DNA from: GCA-002697625 sp002697625
Lineage (GTDB): Bacteria; Bacteroidota; Bacteroidia; Flavobacteriales; BACL11
Assembly (NCBI GenBank): GCA_964004625.1
Contig: CAXFOB010000037.1
Coordinates: forward strand, 1-50,739
Direction: 5' to 3'
DNA length: 50,739 bases
Under the pieces are notes generated by a model. That model was given only the letters and a program-made list of their open reading frames with translations. It ran no database searches and was not told the DNA's origin. Positions 43,101-50,651 of this stretch are shown piece after piece. Numbering within the stretch: position 1 is the first letter of the stretch; each line of letters starts with the position of its first letter. The position numbers and the translations under genes were made by a program.

Positions 43101-44823
43101 ACCACAACAATTAACTGCTGTAACTAATACAACTTCAGTATCTTGTTTCGGGGATAGTACTGCGACAGCTAATATTCAAATAAATGGTGGTATTTCTCCA
43201 TATATTTTAGACTGGGGAGTTACAGATACTTCTGCAATGTGGGCAGGTTTTCATTCATATACAATAACAGATGATAACAATTGTAAGTATACCGATTCGG
43301 TAGAGATTTTGCAAAATGATTCTATGCAGATAAATTATACTATAACTGATATACAGTGTTATGGTGAGTTTACCGGCAGTATTGAGCTTCAGATTGCGCA
43401 AGGTACAGGTACTCCTCCATATTATTATACCTGGTTGGGTCCTAATAACTTTTCATCTAATTCTGAAGATTTATATAATTTAGAATCTGGCAGTTATTCT
43501 CTTGAGATATTAGACGCAAATTTATGTAGTCAACAATTACAATTATATGTAAATCAACCACAACAATTATCTCAAACTACAAACATTAGTATTTCTAATT
43601 ATTCTGGATATAATATACGATGTAAAGGAGAAAACTCTGGTTGGATTGAGTTGTCTGTCTCTGGAGGGTATGGTCCATATTCTTATTTGTGGAATAATGG
43701 AGATCAAACTGATAGTATATATAATTTATATGCAGGATCATATTCGGTTATTATTACGGATTCGTTAGGATGTACAGAAAATTTAAATATAAATCTAAAT
43801 GAACCTTTAAGTTATATTTCTGCTGAGGTTCTTCCTACTTCTAATTTTAATGGGTTTAACATCAGTTGTTTTAGTTTTAATGACGGTTCAGTAACAGTTA
43901 ATCCAACTGATGGTATTTCTCCTTATACTTATTTTTGGAATACTGAAGAAACTACTAAATCAATAAATAATTTGTATAGCGGGTATTATGAAGTACTAGT
44001 TTATGACAATAACATGTGTTTAGCAATCGATTCAATTACTTTAGACCAACCTACAGAATTGTTTTTTGATTTGTTTTATTTCACAGATACGTGTGACAGA
44101 GGGGTTGGTAAAGCTGAGTTTACCGCATCTGGAGGAGTCCCTTCTTATACTGCATCCTGGTCAAATGGGGTAGAAGATACAATTGTAGAAAATTTGTTTG
44201 AAGGAGAATATACAGTACAAATCACTGACGCGAATATGTGTATACAATCGGATAGTTTTACTATTGAAAATTTAGAAGGCCCTATTGCTAGTTTTGAAGC
44301 CTATCCTTACCATAAGAGATTTTTTGATCAACAGAATGAACCTTTCTATTTTGTAGATTTAACTAATACATTTTGGTCAGATATAAAAAGTTGGACTTGG
44401 GATTTTGGAGATGGTACTTTTGCTTACGATTCTGTCGTTTCTCATATTTATTCTGAAAGCGGGTGGTATACAGTTCATTTGCAAATTGAAACAGAACATA
44501 ACTGTATTGATACAATTAGTAAACAAGTTGTGGTTGATGAATATAGTTTTTACATTCCAAATTCGTTTAAGCCATCTAGTAGTATAGCTGATAACACTAT
44601 TTTTAAGGGTTACGGAATAGGTGTCAAGGAATATGAGTTAAAAGTGTTTTCTAGATGGGGAGAACTAATATTTGACACTAATAATCTTGAGGACTATTGG
44701 GATGGTACTTATCATAATAATGAAAATTTATGCCCTATTGGAGTCTATACTTACACTGTTTTTATAGAAAATATATATGAAGAAATTTTCAAGTATCAGG
44801 GCCAGGTAAAATTACTAAGATAA
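40150..44823 (+). CDS. Giant SprB-repeat surface protein with choice-of-anchor L domain and CHU_C
   Basis: 1557 residues. Signal peptide (1-20, ending AVQA); a choice-of-anchor L-type domain (~21-290; SGIVMSSGHVTDADLGG, FDFIPESDTIIFNYSFGSEEY, FGFFISGPGI); a short Ig-like stretch (~300-360); 13 SprB-type repeats (~368-1377; pattern SCFG.NDGS..L...GG..PY...W, then GxYxxxITDxxxC and a closing EPS or QPT); one PKD domain (~1390-1455; WTWDFGDG); and CHU_C at the end (~1463-1557; FYIPNSFKPSS, LKVFSRWGELIF, YWDGTYHNN). SprB in Flavobacterium is the main gliding adhesin moved along the surface. This protein is much shorter than SprB but of the same kind. Each repeat has a conserved Cys pair. Confidence 0.88.
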   Translation: MNNKILFIIFSLLLSFAVQAQIGITNNAPNNNPTHLISNVLVGGGVSISNIQFSGNNQQIGYFSNGNSIGMQSGIVMSSGHVTDADLGGNPSSNNTPANGSQCNNVVGTICNDLYTVANSVPPLVGQGFSVSDINDMCVLEFDFIPESDTIIFNYSFGSEEYLTWVNSSYNDVFGFFISGPGITGIYSSPAGFPNGSQNIAVVPNSNPPLPITVSSVHPAYNGIYYNNGNTNISYNGYTDVFTAMAVVQPCETYHIRLAIADGSDDYLDSGVFLEANSFSSTAVSIDTNMVSIVSDTLFVECLDSTLVLDAGITNSNYSVLWSTGDTTTSIFVGPGQYFYTATNGSCVLFSDTVAIYNQSIIQKDTIVNQISCFGLTDGSVDLSVSGGTPPYNFFWHDSVSGFNSISEDLNNLSEGVYHCVITDSNLCPTPMISVSIVEPSSLVDSSTYTNVSCYGLNDGEISLILSGGTQPYNVSWSSLGGYNNNGVNISNLGMDVYTATITDANNCGPIFESITITEPSDITLYGNSTNVSCFGFNDGSVDLTTTGAGLIFNWTGPNGYTSNQEDISLLEPGIYTINITDSTGCIGPSSSYVITEPSEIIVSHVITDVSCNGLNDGSIDLNISGGFGNYTTIWNSPNGYFNISEDAFSLIAGLYNYTITDVNGCSPSVNHSPLVVSQPTEIQFSTSVVDESCYSYADGAIDVSITSSGVYTFSWIGPNSFSSGNLNISSLEAGAYNLTITDANNCQTLVTESVGIGNIIFVDTFITNISCNGVNDGNIILLTPNATNPTFSWTGPNNFSSTNSQVFNLTSGMYSVVVNDTFNCPKQLNFSITSPNPLYISTSVTDESCETYSDGSIEVYVSGGTPNYSFVWSNGITDSVNSNLTHGDYILNIYDNNNCIITDTFTVSLYLFDTIRTITNVSCFGGSDGSIDLEIIGGNTPFLYNWNTGATSQDLANIPSSVYTINITDATNCTISRDVIITEPQQLTAVTNTTSVSCFGDSTATANIQINGGISPYILDWGVTDTSAMWAGFHSYTITDDNNCKYTDSVEILQNDSMQINYTITDIQCYGEFTGSIELQIAQGTGTPPYYYTWLGPNNFSSNSEDLYNLESGSYSLEILDANLCSQQLQLYVNQPQQLSQTTNISISNYSGYNIRCKGENSGWIELSVSGGYGPYSYLWNNGDQTDSIYNLYAGSYSVIITDSLGCTENLNINLNEPLSYISAEVLPTSNFNGFNISCFSFNDGSVTVNPTDGISPYTYFWNTEETTKSINNLYSGYYEVLVYDNNMCLAIDSITLDQPTELFFDLFYFTDTCDRGVGKAEFTASGGVPSYTASWSNGVEDTIVENLFEGEYTVQITDANMCIQSDSFTIENLEGPIASFEAYPYHKRFFDQQNEPFYFVDLTNTFWSDIKSWTWDFGDGTFAYDSVVSHIYSESGWYTVHLQIETEHNCIDTISKQVVVDEYSFYIPNSFKPSSSIADNTIFKGYGIGVKEYELKVFSRWGELIFDTNNLEDYWDGTYHNNENLCPIGVYTYTVFIENIYEEIFKYQGQVKLLR
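41251..44280 (+). repeat. Tandem SprB-type repeats (13 units)
   Basis: Thirteen in-frame units of about 220-240 bp inside the gene at 40150, each beginning near a TNVSCFG-like motif and ending near an EP(S/T/Q)-like motif. Units 2, 3, 4 and 8 are the most regular; unit 9 lacks the DGS motif and unit 13 is divergent (DTCDRGVGKAEF). Confidence 0.8.
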
Positions 44824-44831
44824 AAAAAGAA

Positions 44832-44839
44832 TATATTTG
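44832..44839 (+). promoter_or_regulatory. -7 promoter box TATATTTG next to the start of the adhesin at 44844
   Basis: Exact TAnnTTTG, 4 bp before the ATG at 44844 and 8 bp after the stop of the preceding gene. It predicts a near-leaderless transcript for a 4.2-kb gene. No -33 TTTG is visible. Confidence 0.55.
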
Positions 44840-44843
44840 TACA

Positions 44844-47800
44844 ATGATTTTTAAAAGATTGTTTTTTTCACTATTTACTTTTTTACTTTTAGATTTTTCT
44901 AATGCTCAATCTTATAATGACGGACCAATTTTAGTTGATGTCAAACTTAGGGAAGTTCAAGGTAATTTTGCAGCGACAGATGAAGCTTTATTAGGTATTG
45001 GATTTGCTCCAGACGAACTAGTGTTTAAAATATGGACTCAAGACAATCTTTTAACATATCCTTGGACTGGTGGAAGTTGTTTGCAAGATTTTAATTTTAC
45101 ACCTATTGTAGGTGGAGGTAACTCAATTGATTTTAACTCCACTTTTGCAAATTTTAATTTTCCTACAATAACTGTTCCTCAATATTTAAATTTTAAAATT
45201 GATGCATGGGAAGATGACATTCCTTCAGATGGACTTAATCTTGGTGCCCTTGGAGGGTTCTGTAATCAAGGACAAGTGTGTGATTGGAATGATAATGTGT
45301 GTTGTGGAGTCACTTTATTTGGGTTGTGTGTTGGTATAGAGACAGGTGATGATTATAGGTGTGATGCAAATCCATTTTATCAGGGATTATCGTATAGAAA
45401 TGGACCTCCATGTCAATGGTATTCTCATGGTTATTTAAATGGTAGTGGGTGTGTTAATCCATCTACTCAGTCTGGCGCGCCAAATACAGATGGTTATTAC
45501 AAACCCCACATAGAGACTTTTTGGAGGTATACAAAGGGAACATCATTTGCAAATGCTATTGATTTAGGAAACCTAAATACGGGCGTTATTACTCATTTTA
45601 ATAGTAATGAATGTTATACAGATTACTATCCTGCAAGTTCTGGGAATGACGTGATTTACTCGTTTAATATTAATAATCCTACAGGTGTGAATATCTCATT
45701 GTGTGGAGCTAATGGTGCGCAGTTTGATAGTTATGTATATCTTGTTAAAGATACAAGTGTCATTGCTATTTCAGAAAATGATAATTTTTGTAATAATCAA
45801 TCTGAGATAAGTGCATCACTTTGTGAAATCGGTACATATTATATTGTTGTAGATGCAGTGTCTTCAATTGAATTAGGAACTTTTACATTATTAGTTTCAG
45901 AAGATCCTACTTCCTCCTTTTCTATGTCATCATCTATAACAGACGCAAGTTGTAATTCATATTCTGATGGAAAAATCAATGTGTCTTTAAATGGAGGAGT
46001 TGCGCCTTATTCTTATTCTTGGTATGATAGTAATATGCAGTTAATTTCTAATAGTTTACTCTCATTAAATAGTACAGATTCTCTTGAGAATTTACAGGCT
46101 ACTAGTTATATTATTCAAGTTTCAGATGATGATAATTGTATTTTGATAGACACCTTTATTGTTTCTCAACCTTCTCCATTAACAATGTTAACTTCTTCTA
46201 TCCCAGTTTCTTGTAATTCATATTCTGATGGACAAGTCAATGTTGTTGTAAGTGGAGGAACTCCTAATTATAATTATAATTGGAATACAACTCCTACACA
46301 GAGTAATGCTAATGCAGTTTTTCTTTCTGCAGGTACATATCTATTGACAGTTACAGATGCAAATAATTGTATTGATACTATTTCCGAAACAATTACAGAA
46401 CCTTCCCCTGTTCCGGTAAATATATCTAGTAACAGTACAACTGTTTGTGTTGGAGGAAGTGTAAATTTACAAGCAAGTGGAGCTTTAAATTATAATTGGT
46501 CTCCTTCTTTGTGGTTAAACACTAGTGTCGGTACAAATGTAATGTCTACTCCCAATACAACAATAGATTATATTGTATCAGGAACAGATATTTTAGGATG
46601 TAGTAACACAGATACAATTACAGTTTCCGTTATTCAATCTTTACAAATGACAAATACACCATCATATCCTTCAGTATGTGAAGGAGAGAGTGTTAGTATC
46701 TTTGTAAATGGAGCTTCTTCTATTTCTTGGTTTCCTTCCAATGGATTGAATACCTCTTCTTCTAATAATGTCTTAGCTTCTCCTTTAAATACAACCAACT
46801 ATATGGTGATTGGAACAGATAATTTTGGATGCTCAGATACTATATATGTCAATGTAGATGTATTAACAAAACCAAATATCAATATAACAAATAACCCTTC
46901 AATTTGTGAAGGAGAATCTGTTCCTTTATTAGTAAGTGGTGCAGATAATTATAGTTGGTTTCCTCCGAATGGATTAAATACTATAATAGGTAGTACGGTT
47001 ACATCCTCTCCTTTAACTTCAACTTCTTATTCTGTTGTAGGAACTTTAAATAACGGATGTTCGGACACTATTTCTACTGTTGTGAGTGTAAACCCTAATC
47101 CAATACTTACAACTCTATCTTCTAATGTAGATCTTTGTAAAGGAGACACTACCATTCTTTTAGTAAACGGAGCTTCAAATTATATATGGTCTCCTACAAA
47201 TAGTTTGTCTAATATTAATACTGATACTACATTTGCGTTTCCAATAACTAATACAAATTATTCTGTTGTTGGAATGGATTCTTTAGGTTGCTCGTCTATG
47301 GTAAGTATAAATGTTAATGTCTATGATTTACCTACTATTGTTGCTAGTTCCTTGCAATCAGAGATTTGTATTGGAGAAAACACTCTATTATCAGCGACAG
47401 GGGGTATTCAATATAACTGGAGTCCATCCTTTTCCTTAAGTTCTGCAAATGGAACTACAGTATCTGCAAATCCATCTGTAAATACAACTTATATGGTAGT
47501 AGGAACTGATGTTAATCAGTGTTCTTCATGGGACACGTTAAGTGTTTCAGTCAATCCAATTCCTGTTTTGTCAATTAATAATAATTCTTCAACAATTTGT
47601 GAAGGAGAAAATCTTTCCTTAATTGTTTCTGGAGCAAACACATATGTTTGGTCTCCCTCATTAGGATTAAACACTTCTATAGGAAATAACGTTTTAGCTT
47701 CTCCTGTATTATCAACTACATATGATATTACAGGAACAGACCTAAATGGATGTTCAGATATTATTTCTTCTAATGTGATTGTAAACCCATCTCCAAGTTT

Positions 47801-49013
47801 AAGTTTGAGTCCTAATAATTCAACCATTTGTAAGGGAGAGAGTATTCAAGTAGAAGTTTTTGGTGCGGATACTTATGTATGGTCTCCATCTTTTGGATTG
47901 AGTTCTACTAATTCCAACATTGTTGTAGCTAATCCAAATTCTAGTATTACATATAATGTAGTTGGAACAGATGGAAATTTATGTATGGACTCCATTGAAT
48001 TTGAATTGAATATTCAAGCTCCTCCAACTATTCTAGTTTCACCTAATTCTCCAGTAATATGTCAAGGTGAAAGTGTTACACTAACAGCAAATGGAGCTAC
48101 AACCTATTCTTGGTCTCCTTCTAATACTTTAAGTTCTGATATGGGTTCTTCTGTAGTTTCTACTCCACCAACAACTTTAAGTTATCAAGTAATAGGAATA
48201 GATAATACAAATTGTAAAGATACCATAATAGTGGATGTTAGTGTAATTTCTTCACCGACAGCAAATATAGTTTCTGGAGGTGGTATTGTATGTTCGGGTG
48301 ATTCTGCTGCTATTGTGGTAGATTTGACCGGAAATCCAGATTGGGAGATAACTTATTCTGTAGATGGTACTGTAAATACTATTACTTCTTCGGTTAGCCC
48401 AACTATAATTTATTCAGTTTCGGAAGGAAATTATACCATCCCATTTGTTTCGGATGCAAATGAATGCACAAATATTGGTACGGGATCTCAGTTTGTAGAT
48501 GTTATAAATAAACCTCAAGCAAATATTGATTTTAACCCTCAGAATCCTAACATGTTAAATCCAGAAGTTAGCTTTGTAAATAATAGTATTTTTGCTAATA
48601 GTTATTTGTGGCAGTTTGGAGATAATACTCCTAATTCTATAGAATTTGCCCCTGTACATTTTTATGAAAAAGAAGGGGTGTATCAGGTTGTTTTATTAGC
48701 AGAAAATGGTCCTTGTACGGATACTAATTTTGTTAAATTAGTAGTGGACCCTTATTATGCTTTATATGTTCCGAATACTTTTACTCCAAATGATGATGGT
48801 AGAAATGATGAATTTGAACCAAAAGGAGTAGGTATTGATCGTTATGAAATTTATATTTTTAACAGGTGGGGAAATGAAGTCTTTTATTCTGATAATATTT
48901 TAAATTGTTGGGATGGAGGAAAGGGAGTTGCAGGAACATATTCATATATAATCAATATAGTAGACAAATTAGGTGAGTTTCATAAGAAAACGGGCTTTGT
49001 ATTAATAGAATAA
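44844..49013 (+). CDS. Giant Ig-like-repeat surface protein with novel Cys-rich N-domain and CHU_C
   Basis: 1389 residues. Signal peptide (1-22, ending FSNAQ); an N-terminal domain I do not recognise (~23-230), rich in Cys, Gly and Trp (FCNQGQVCDWNDNVCCGV, CDANPFYQGLSYRNGPPC); a PPC-like beta-sandwich (~235-355; GNDVIYSFNI, FDSYVYLVKD, GTYYIVVDA); two SprB repeats (~361-524); eight Ig-like repeats (~526-1135; pattern ICEGESV.L.V.GA..Y.WSPS.GL, then ASP..TT.Y.V.GTD..GCSD); a linker domain; a PKD-like domain (~1223-1300; YLWQFGDNTPNS); and CHU_C (~1302-1389; LYVPNTFTPNDDGRNDEF, IYIFNRWGNEVFYS, CWDGGKG). Type B T9SS cargo, probably an adhesin. Each Ig-like unit has two conserved cysteines. Confidence 0.86.
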   Translation: MIFKRLFFSLFTFLLLDFSNAQSYNDGPILVDVKLREVQGNFAATDEALLGIGFAPDELVFKIWTQDNLLTYPWTGGSCLQDFNFTPIVGGGNSIDFNSTFANFNFPTITVPQYLNFKIDAWEDDIPSDGLNLGALGGFCNQGQVCDWNDNVCCGVTLFGLCVGIETGDDYRCDANPFYQGLSYRNGPPCQWYSHGYLNGSGCVNPSTQSGAPNTDGYYKPHIETFWRYTKGTSFANAIDLGNLNTGVITHFNSNECYTDYYPASSGNDVIYSFNINNPTGVNISLCGANGAQFDSYVYLVKDTSVIAISENDNFCNNQSEISASLCEIGTYYIVVDAVSSIELGTFTLLVSEDPTSSFSMSSSITDASCNSYSDGKINVSLNGGVAPYSYSWYDSNMQLISNSLLSLNSTDSLENLQATSYIIQVSDDDNCILIDTFIVSQPSPLTMLTSSIPVSCNSYSDGQVNVVVSGGTPNYNYNWNTTPTQSNANAVFLSAGTYLLTVTDANNCIDTISETITEPSPVPVNISSNSTTVCVGGSVNLQASGALNYNWSPSLWLNTSVGTNVMSTPNTTIDYIVSGTDILGCSNTDTITVSVIQSLQMTNTPSYPSVCEGESVSIFVNGASSISWFPSNGLNTSSSNNVLASPLNTTNYMVIGTDNFGCSDTIYVNVDVLTKPNINITNNPSICEGESVPLLVSGADNYSWFPPNGLNTIIGSTVTSSPLTSTSYSVVGTLNNGCSDTISTVVSVNPNPILTTLSSNVDLCKGDTTILLVNGASNYIWSPTNSLSNINTDTTFAFPITNTNYSVVGMDSLGCSSMVSINVNVYDLPTIVASSLQSEICIGENTLLSATGGIQYNWSPSFSLSSANGTTVSANPSVNTTYMVVGTDVNQCSSWDTLSVSVNPIPVLSINNNSSTICEGENLSLIVSGANTYVWSPSLGLNTSIGNNVLASPVLSTTYDITGTDLNGCSDIISSNVIVNPSPSLSLSPNNSTICKGESIQVEVFGADTYVWSPSFGLSSTNSNIVVANPNSSITYNVVGTDGNLCMDSIEFELNIQAPPTILVSPNSPVICQGESVTLTANGATTYSWSPSNTLSSDMGSSVVSTPPTTLSYQVIGIDNTNCKDTIIVDVSVISSPTANIVSGGGIVCSGDSAAIVVDLTGNPDWEITYSVDGTVNTITSSVSPTIIYSVSEGNYTIPFVSDANECTNIGTGSQFVDVINKPQANIDFNPQNPNMLNPEVSFVNNSIFANSYLWQFGDNTPNSIEFAPVHFYEKEGVYQVVLLAENGPCTDTNFVKLVVDPYYALYVPNTFTPNDDGRNDEFEPKGVGIDRYEIYIFNRWGNEVFYSDNILNCWDGGKGVAGTYSYIINIVDKLGEFHKKTGFVLIE
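45925..46415 (+). repeat. Two SprB-type repeats sharing near-identical DNA
   Basis: The two units share TGTAATTCATATTCTGATGG exactly (45951-45970 and 46212-46231) and then 9 of the next 12 or so bases, at a spacing of 261 bp (87 codons). Elsewhere the units differ, so this is either a conserved core or a trace of gene conversion. Confidence 0.7.
46420..48249 (+). repeat. Tandem Ig-like repeats (8 units)
   Basis: Eight in-frame units of about 220-230 bp within the gene at 44844. The opening GAAGGAGAR and the TGGTCTCCWTC core recur in the DNA. Units 1, 6 and 8 are closest to the pattern; unit 5 has CIGENTLLSATGG and lacks the usual GCS. Confidence 0.8.
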
Positions 49014-49024
49014 TTGTATAATTG
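48996..49024 (+). promoter_or_regulatory. Possible promoter (TTTG, TATAATTG) for the lipoprotein at 49039
   Basis: TTTG at 48996-48999 and TATAATTG at 49017-49024, 17 bp apart. The -7 box has one mismatch and the spacer is slightly short, so this is a weak call; the -33 part lies in the 3' end of the preceding gene. Confidence 0.35.
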
Positions 49025-49038
49025 CAGGAAAATAAATC

Positions 49039-49506
49039 ATGAAATATATTTACTTACTTTTAGTATCTCTTATAGTTGTTTCTTCTTGTAAAGAAGAAGA
49101 TATTGTACTTGAACCAGATCCTAATCAACCATCATTTACTTGTACAATTGATGGTAATAATTTTTCAGATCATACACCTACAATTGATGTTAATGGTTCA
49201 GACATGATGAGTATAGATTTATCTGATGAAACCTATACTTTGTCTTTAAGGATTTATAATTTTTCTACACGTTCAGCTGGTGAGGTAATACCATTCTCGG
49301 TACCAGCAATGGGAATAGTTAATTTTGGTCAATCTACCTACGCAAGTATATTTAGTGGCCCTCCTTATGATGGACAAATTGTATTTACAACTTTAGACTC
49401 TGAAAAAATCTCTGGAACATTCATTTTTAAAGCACAAGATACTGACCCATCTATGTTTACAAATATTTTGGTTACGGATGGGGTTTTTGAAAACATTCCT
49501 TATTAA
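49039..49506 (+). CDS. Lipoprotein, possibly DUF6252-like
   Basis: 155 residues with a lipoprotein signal (MKYIYLLLVSLIVVSSC) and acidic +2 region (CKEEDIVLEPDPNQPSFTC). The mature part is one beta-rich domain: FTCTIDGNNFSDHTPTI, SIDLSDETYTLSLRIYNF, a YASIFSGPP loop and ISGTFIFKAQD near the end. This resembles a group of small Bacteroidota lipoproteins annotated as DUF6252, which often start with a similar CTIDG(N/K) segment. The function is unknown. It lies 25 bp after the giant adhesin gene and 3 bp before the phosphoribosyltransferase gene. Confidence 0.78.
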   Translation: MKYIYLLLVSLIVVSSCKEEDIVLEPDPNQPSFTCTIDGNNFSDHTPTIDVNGSDMMSIDLSDETYTLSLRIYNFSTRSAGEVIPFSVPAMGIVNFGQSTYASIFSGPPYDGQIVFTTLDSEKISGTFIFKAQDTDPSMFTNILVTDGVFENIPY

Positions 49507-49509
49507 ATA

Positions 49510-50010
49510 ATGATAGAAAAAACAAAGATACTAGATAAGAAACAATTACAACAAAAGATTAATAGATTAGCTTGGCAAATCTATGAAACAAACTATACTG
49601 AAAAAGAAATTGTTATTGTAGGAATAGAAAAAAGAGGGGTAGAGTTAGCAAATAGAATTTCTGAAGTAGTTAGTTCAATTTCGAATATAAAGGTTGTAAA
49701 AGCTAAAATAGATTTAGATAAAGATAATCCATATGATTCTGAAATAAAATGTAGTTTATCTTCTTCAGATATAAAACAAAAAGTAGTTCTATTAGTAGAC
49801 GATGTATTGAGTTCCGGCAAAACTTTAATGTATGCTACTTCTGAATTTCTATCTGTTCCACTTACCAAGTTATCTACTGTTGTTTTGGTAAACAGAAACC
49901 ATAACAGATATCCGATTAAAGCGGATTTTGAAGGAATGTCTCTCTCTACTACATTGCAGGAACATATTAATGTAGTTTTTGGAAAAGATGAAGGCGTCTA
50001 TTTATCCTAA
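49510..50010 (+). CDS. PyrR-like phosphoribosyltransferase
   Basis: 166 residues of the type I phosphoribosyltransferase fold. The PRPP-binding loop is VVLLVDDVLSSGKTL; the first half has IVIVGIEKRGVELANRI, and the C-terminal part VLVNRNHNRYPIKADFEG follows the PyrR pattern (LVDRGHRELPI.ADYVG in Bacillus). PyrR is a uracil phosphoribosyltransferase and, in Gram-positives, an RNA-binding attenuator of the pyr operon. No pyr gene or attenuator is visible here, so an enzyme role or a diverged regulator is equally possible. It abuts the preceding lipoprotein gene (3 bp) and overlaps the convergent aroK gene by 9 bp. Confidence 0.86.
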   Translation: MIEKTKILDKKQLQQKINRLAWQIYETNYTEKEIVIVGIEKRGVELANRISEVVSSISNIKVVKAKIDLDKDNPYDSEIKCSLSSSDIKQKVVLLVDDVLSSGKTLMYATSEFLSVPLTKLSTVVLVNRNHNRYPIKADFEGMSLSTTLQEHINVVFGKDEGVYLS

Positions 50011-50502
50011 GCAGTTTATTATTTTTATTTTATCTTTTTCAGTATTATTGAAAAATATATGTTCTGATTTTTCATAAAATATTTTTCTTTCAGATAGTTT
50101 TTTTTCTATAAATATTTTCAGTTTTTCTTCAGATAAATTAGAGATAAGAGGTCTTTTGTTTTTGTTTTTTTTTAATCTATTGAATAAAATTTTAATTGAA
50201 CATTTTAAGTAAATACATCTTCCATTTTTCTGCATCAAATCTATCATATTATTGTGTATTGGCGTTCCTCCTCCTGTAGATATAATAAATTGATCTTTTA
50301 TCATTAGTTTTTTTAGATATTTCTTTTCAAGGATACGGAAATATCCCTCTCCTTTTATAGAGAATATTTCGGAAATACTTTTGTTTTCTTGTTTTTGAAT
50401 AACATCATCTAAGTCAAAATATTTTATATTAAGCTTTTCAGAAAGTAATTTTCCGATAGTAGACTTTCCACTTCCCATAAACCCAACTAAAAAATATTTC
50501 AT
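50002..50502 (-). CDS. aroK: Shikimate kinase
   Basis: 166 residues from the ATG at 50502. The P-loop is VGFMGSGKST; other marks are YFDLDDVIQ (shikimate-binding Asp), ISTGGGTPIH, KRPLIS in the lid, and a C-terminal helix. It phosphorylates shikimate with ATP in aromatic amino acid synthesis. The frame is open 13 codons further (to 50541), but a perfect -7 box (50515-50522) lies in that extension and shikimate kinases begin close to the P-loop, so the shorter start is preferred. The lid and C-terminus are very Lys-rich, in keeping with the AT-rich DNA. The tail overlaps the PyrR-like gene by 9 bp. Confidence 0.94.
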   Translation of the reverse strand: MKYFLVGFMGSGKSTIGKLLSEKLNIKYFDLDDVIQKQENKSISEIFSIKGEGYFRILEKKYLKKLMIKDQFIISTGGGTPIHNNMIDLMQKNGRCIYLKCSIKILFNRLKKNKNKRPLISNLSEEKLKIFIEKKLSERKIFYEKSEHIFFNNTEKDKIKIINCLG

Positions 50503-50514
50503 TTCACTATTTAA

Positions 50515-50522
50515 CAAAAATA
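50515..50522 (-). promoter_or_regulatory. -7 promoter box TATTTTTG for aroK
   Basis: Exact TAnnTTTG on the minus strand, 12 bp upstream of the ATG at 50502. It decides the start, since the upstream ATG at 50541 would put the promoter inside the coding sequence. Confidence 0.6.
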
Positions 50523-50601
50523 TGTACTTGCAAAAGAACAATTATTATCTATATTTTTTGGTGTTTATACCTGATAATTTATATTTGATAAAAAAGTATT
50601 T

Positions 50602-50636
50602 TTTGTATTGTAGAATGATAATAATAAATATCTTTG
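50602..50636 (+). promoter_or_regulatory. tRNA-Lys promoter: TTTG/TTG and TATCTTTG
   Basis: Exact -7 box TATCTTTG at 50629-50636, followed by C. A TTTG at 50602-50605 (spacer 23) or the TTG at 50608-50610 (spacer 18) can serve as -33. The box ends 15 bp before the tRNA, leaving a short 5' leader. A second exact box (TATATTTG) lies further upstream at 50580-50587. Confidence 0.65.
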
Positions 50637-50651
50637 CAACCGATTTTGAAC

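Noticed and set aside
44405..44587. Plus-strand frame overlapping the end of the SprB-repeat protein
   Set aside because: Out-of-frame shadow of the PKD and CHU_C coding sequence.
47516..47827. Minus-strand open frame inside the Ig-repeat adhesin
   Set aside because: Shadow of repeat units; sequence simply mirrors the repeats.
33142..49013. Giant repeat genes as a CRISPR array or phage tail region
   Set aside because: The repeats are in-frame protein domains with signal peptides and CHU_C ends; no short identical repeats with spacers and no phage genes.
49510..50010. PyrR as a pyr-operon attenuator regulator
   Set aside because: No pyr genes or leader hairpins are present, so only a PyrR-like enzyme is claimed.
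50503..50541. Longer aroK start at 50541
   Set aside because: A perfect -7 box lies inside the extension, and the P-loop should be close to the N-terminus.
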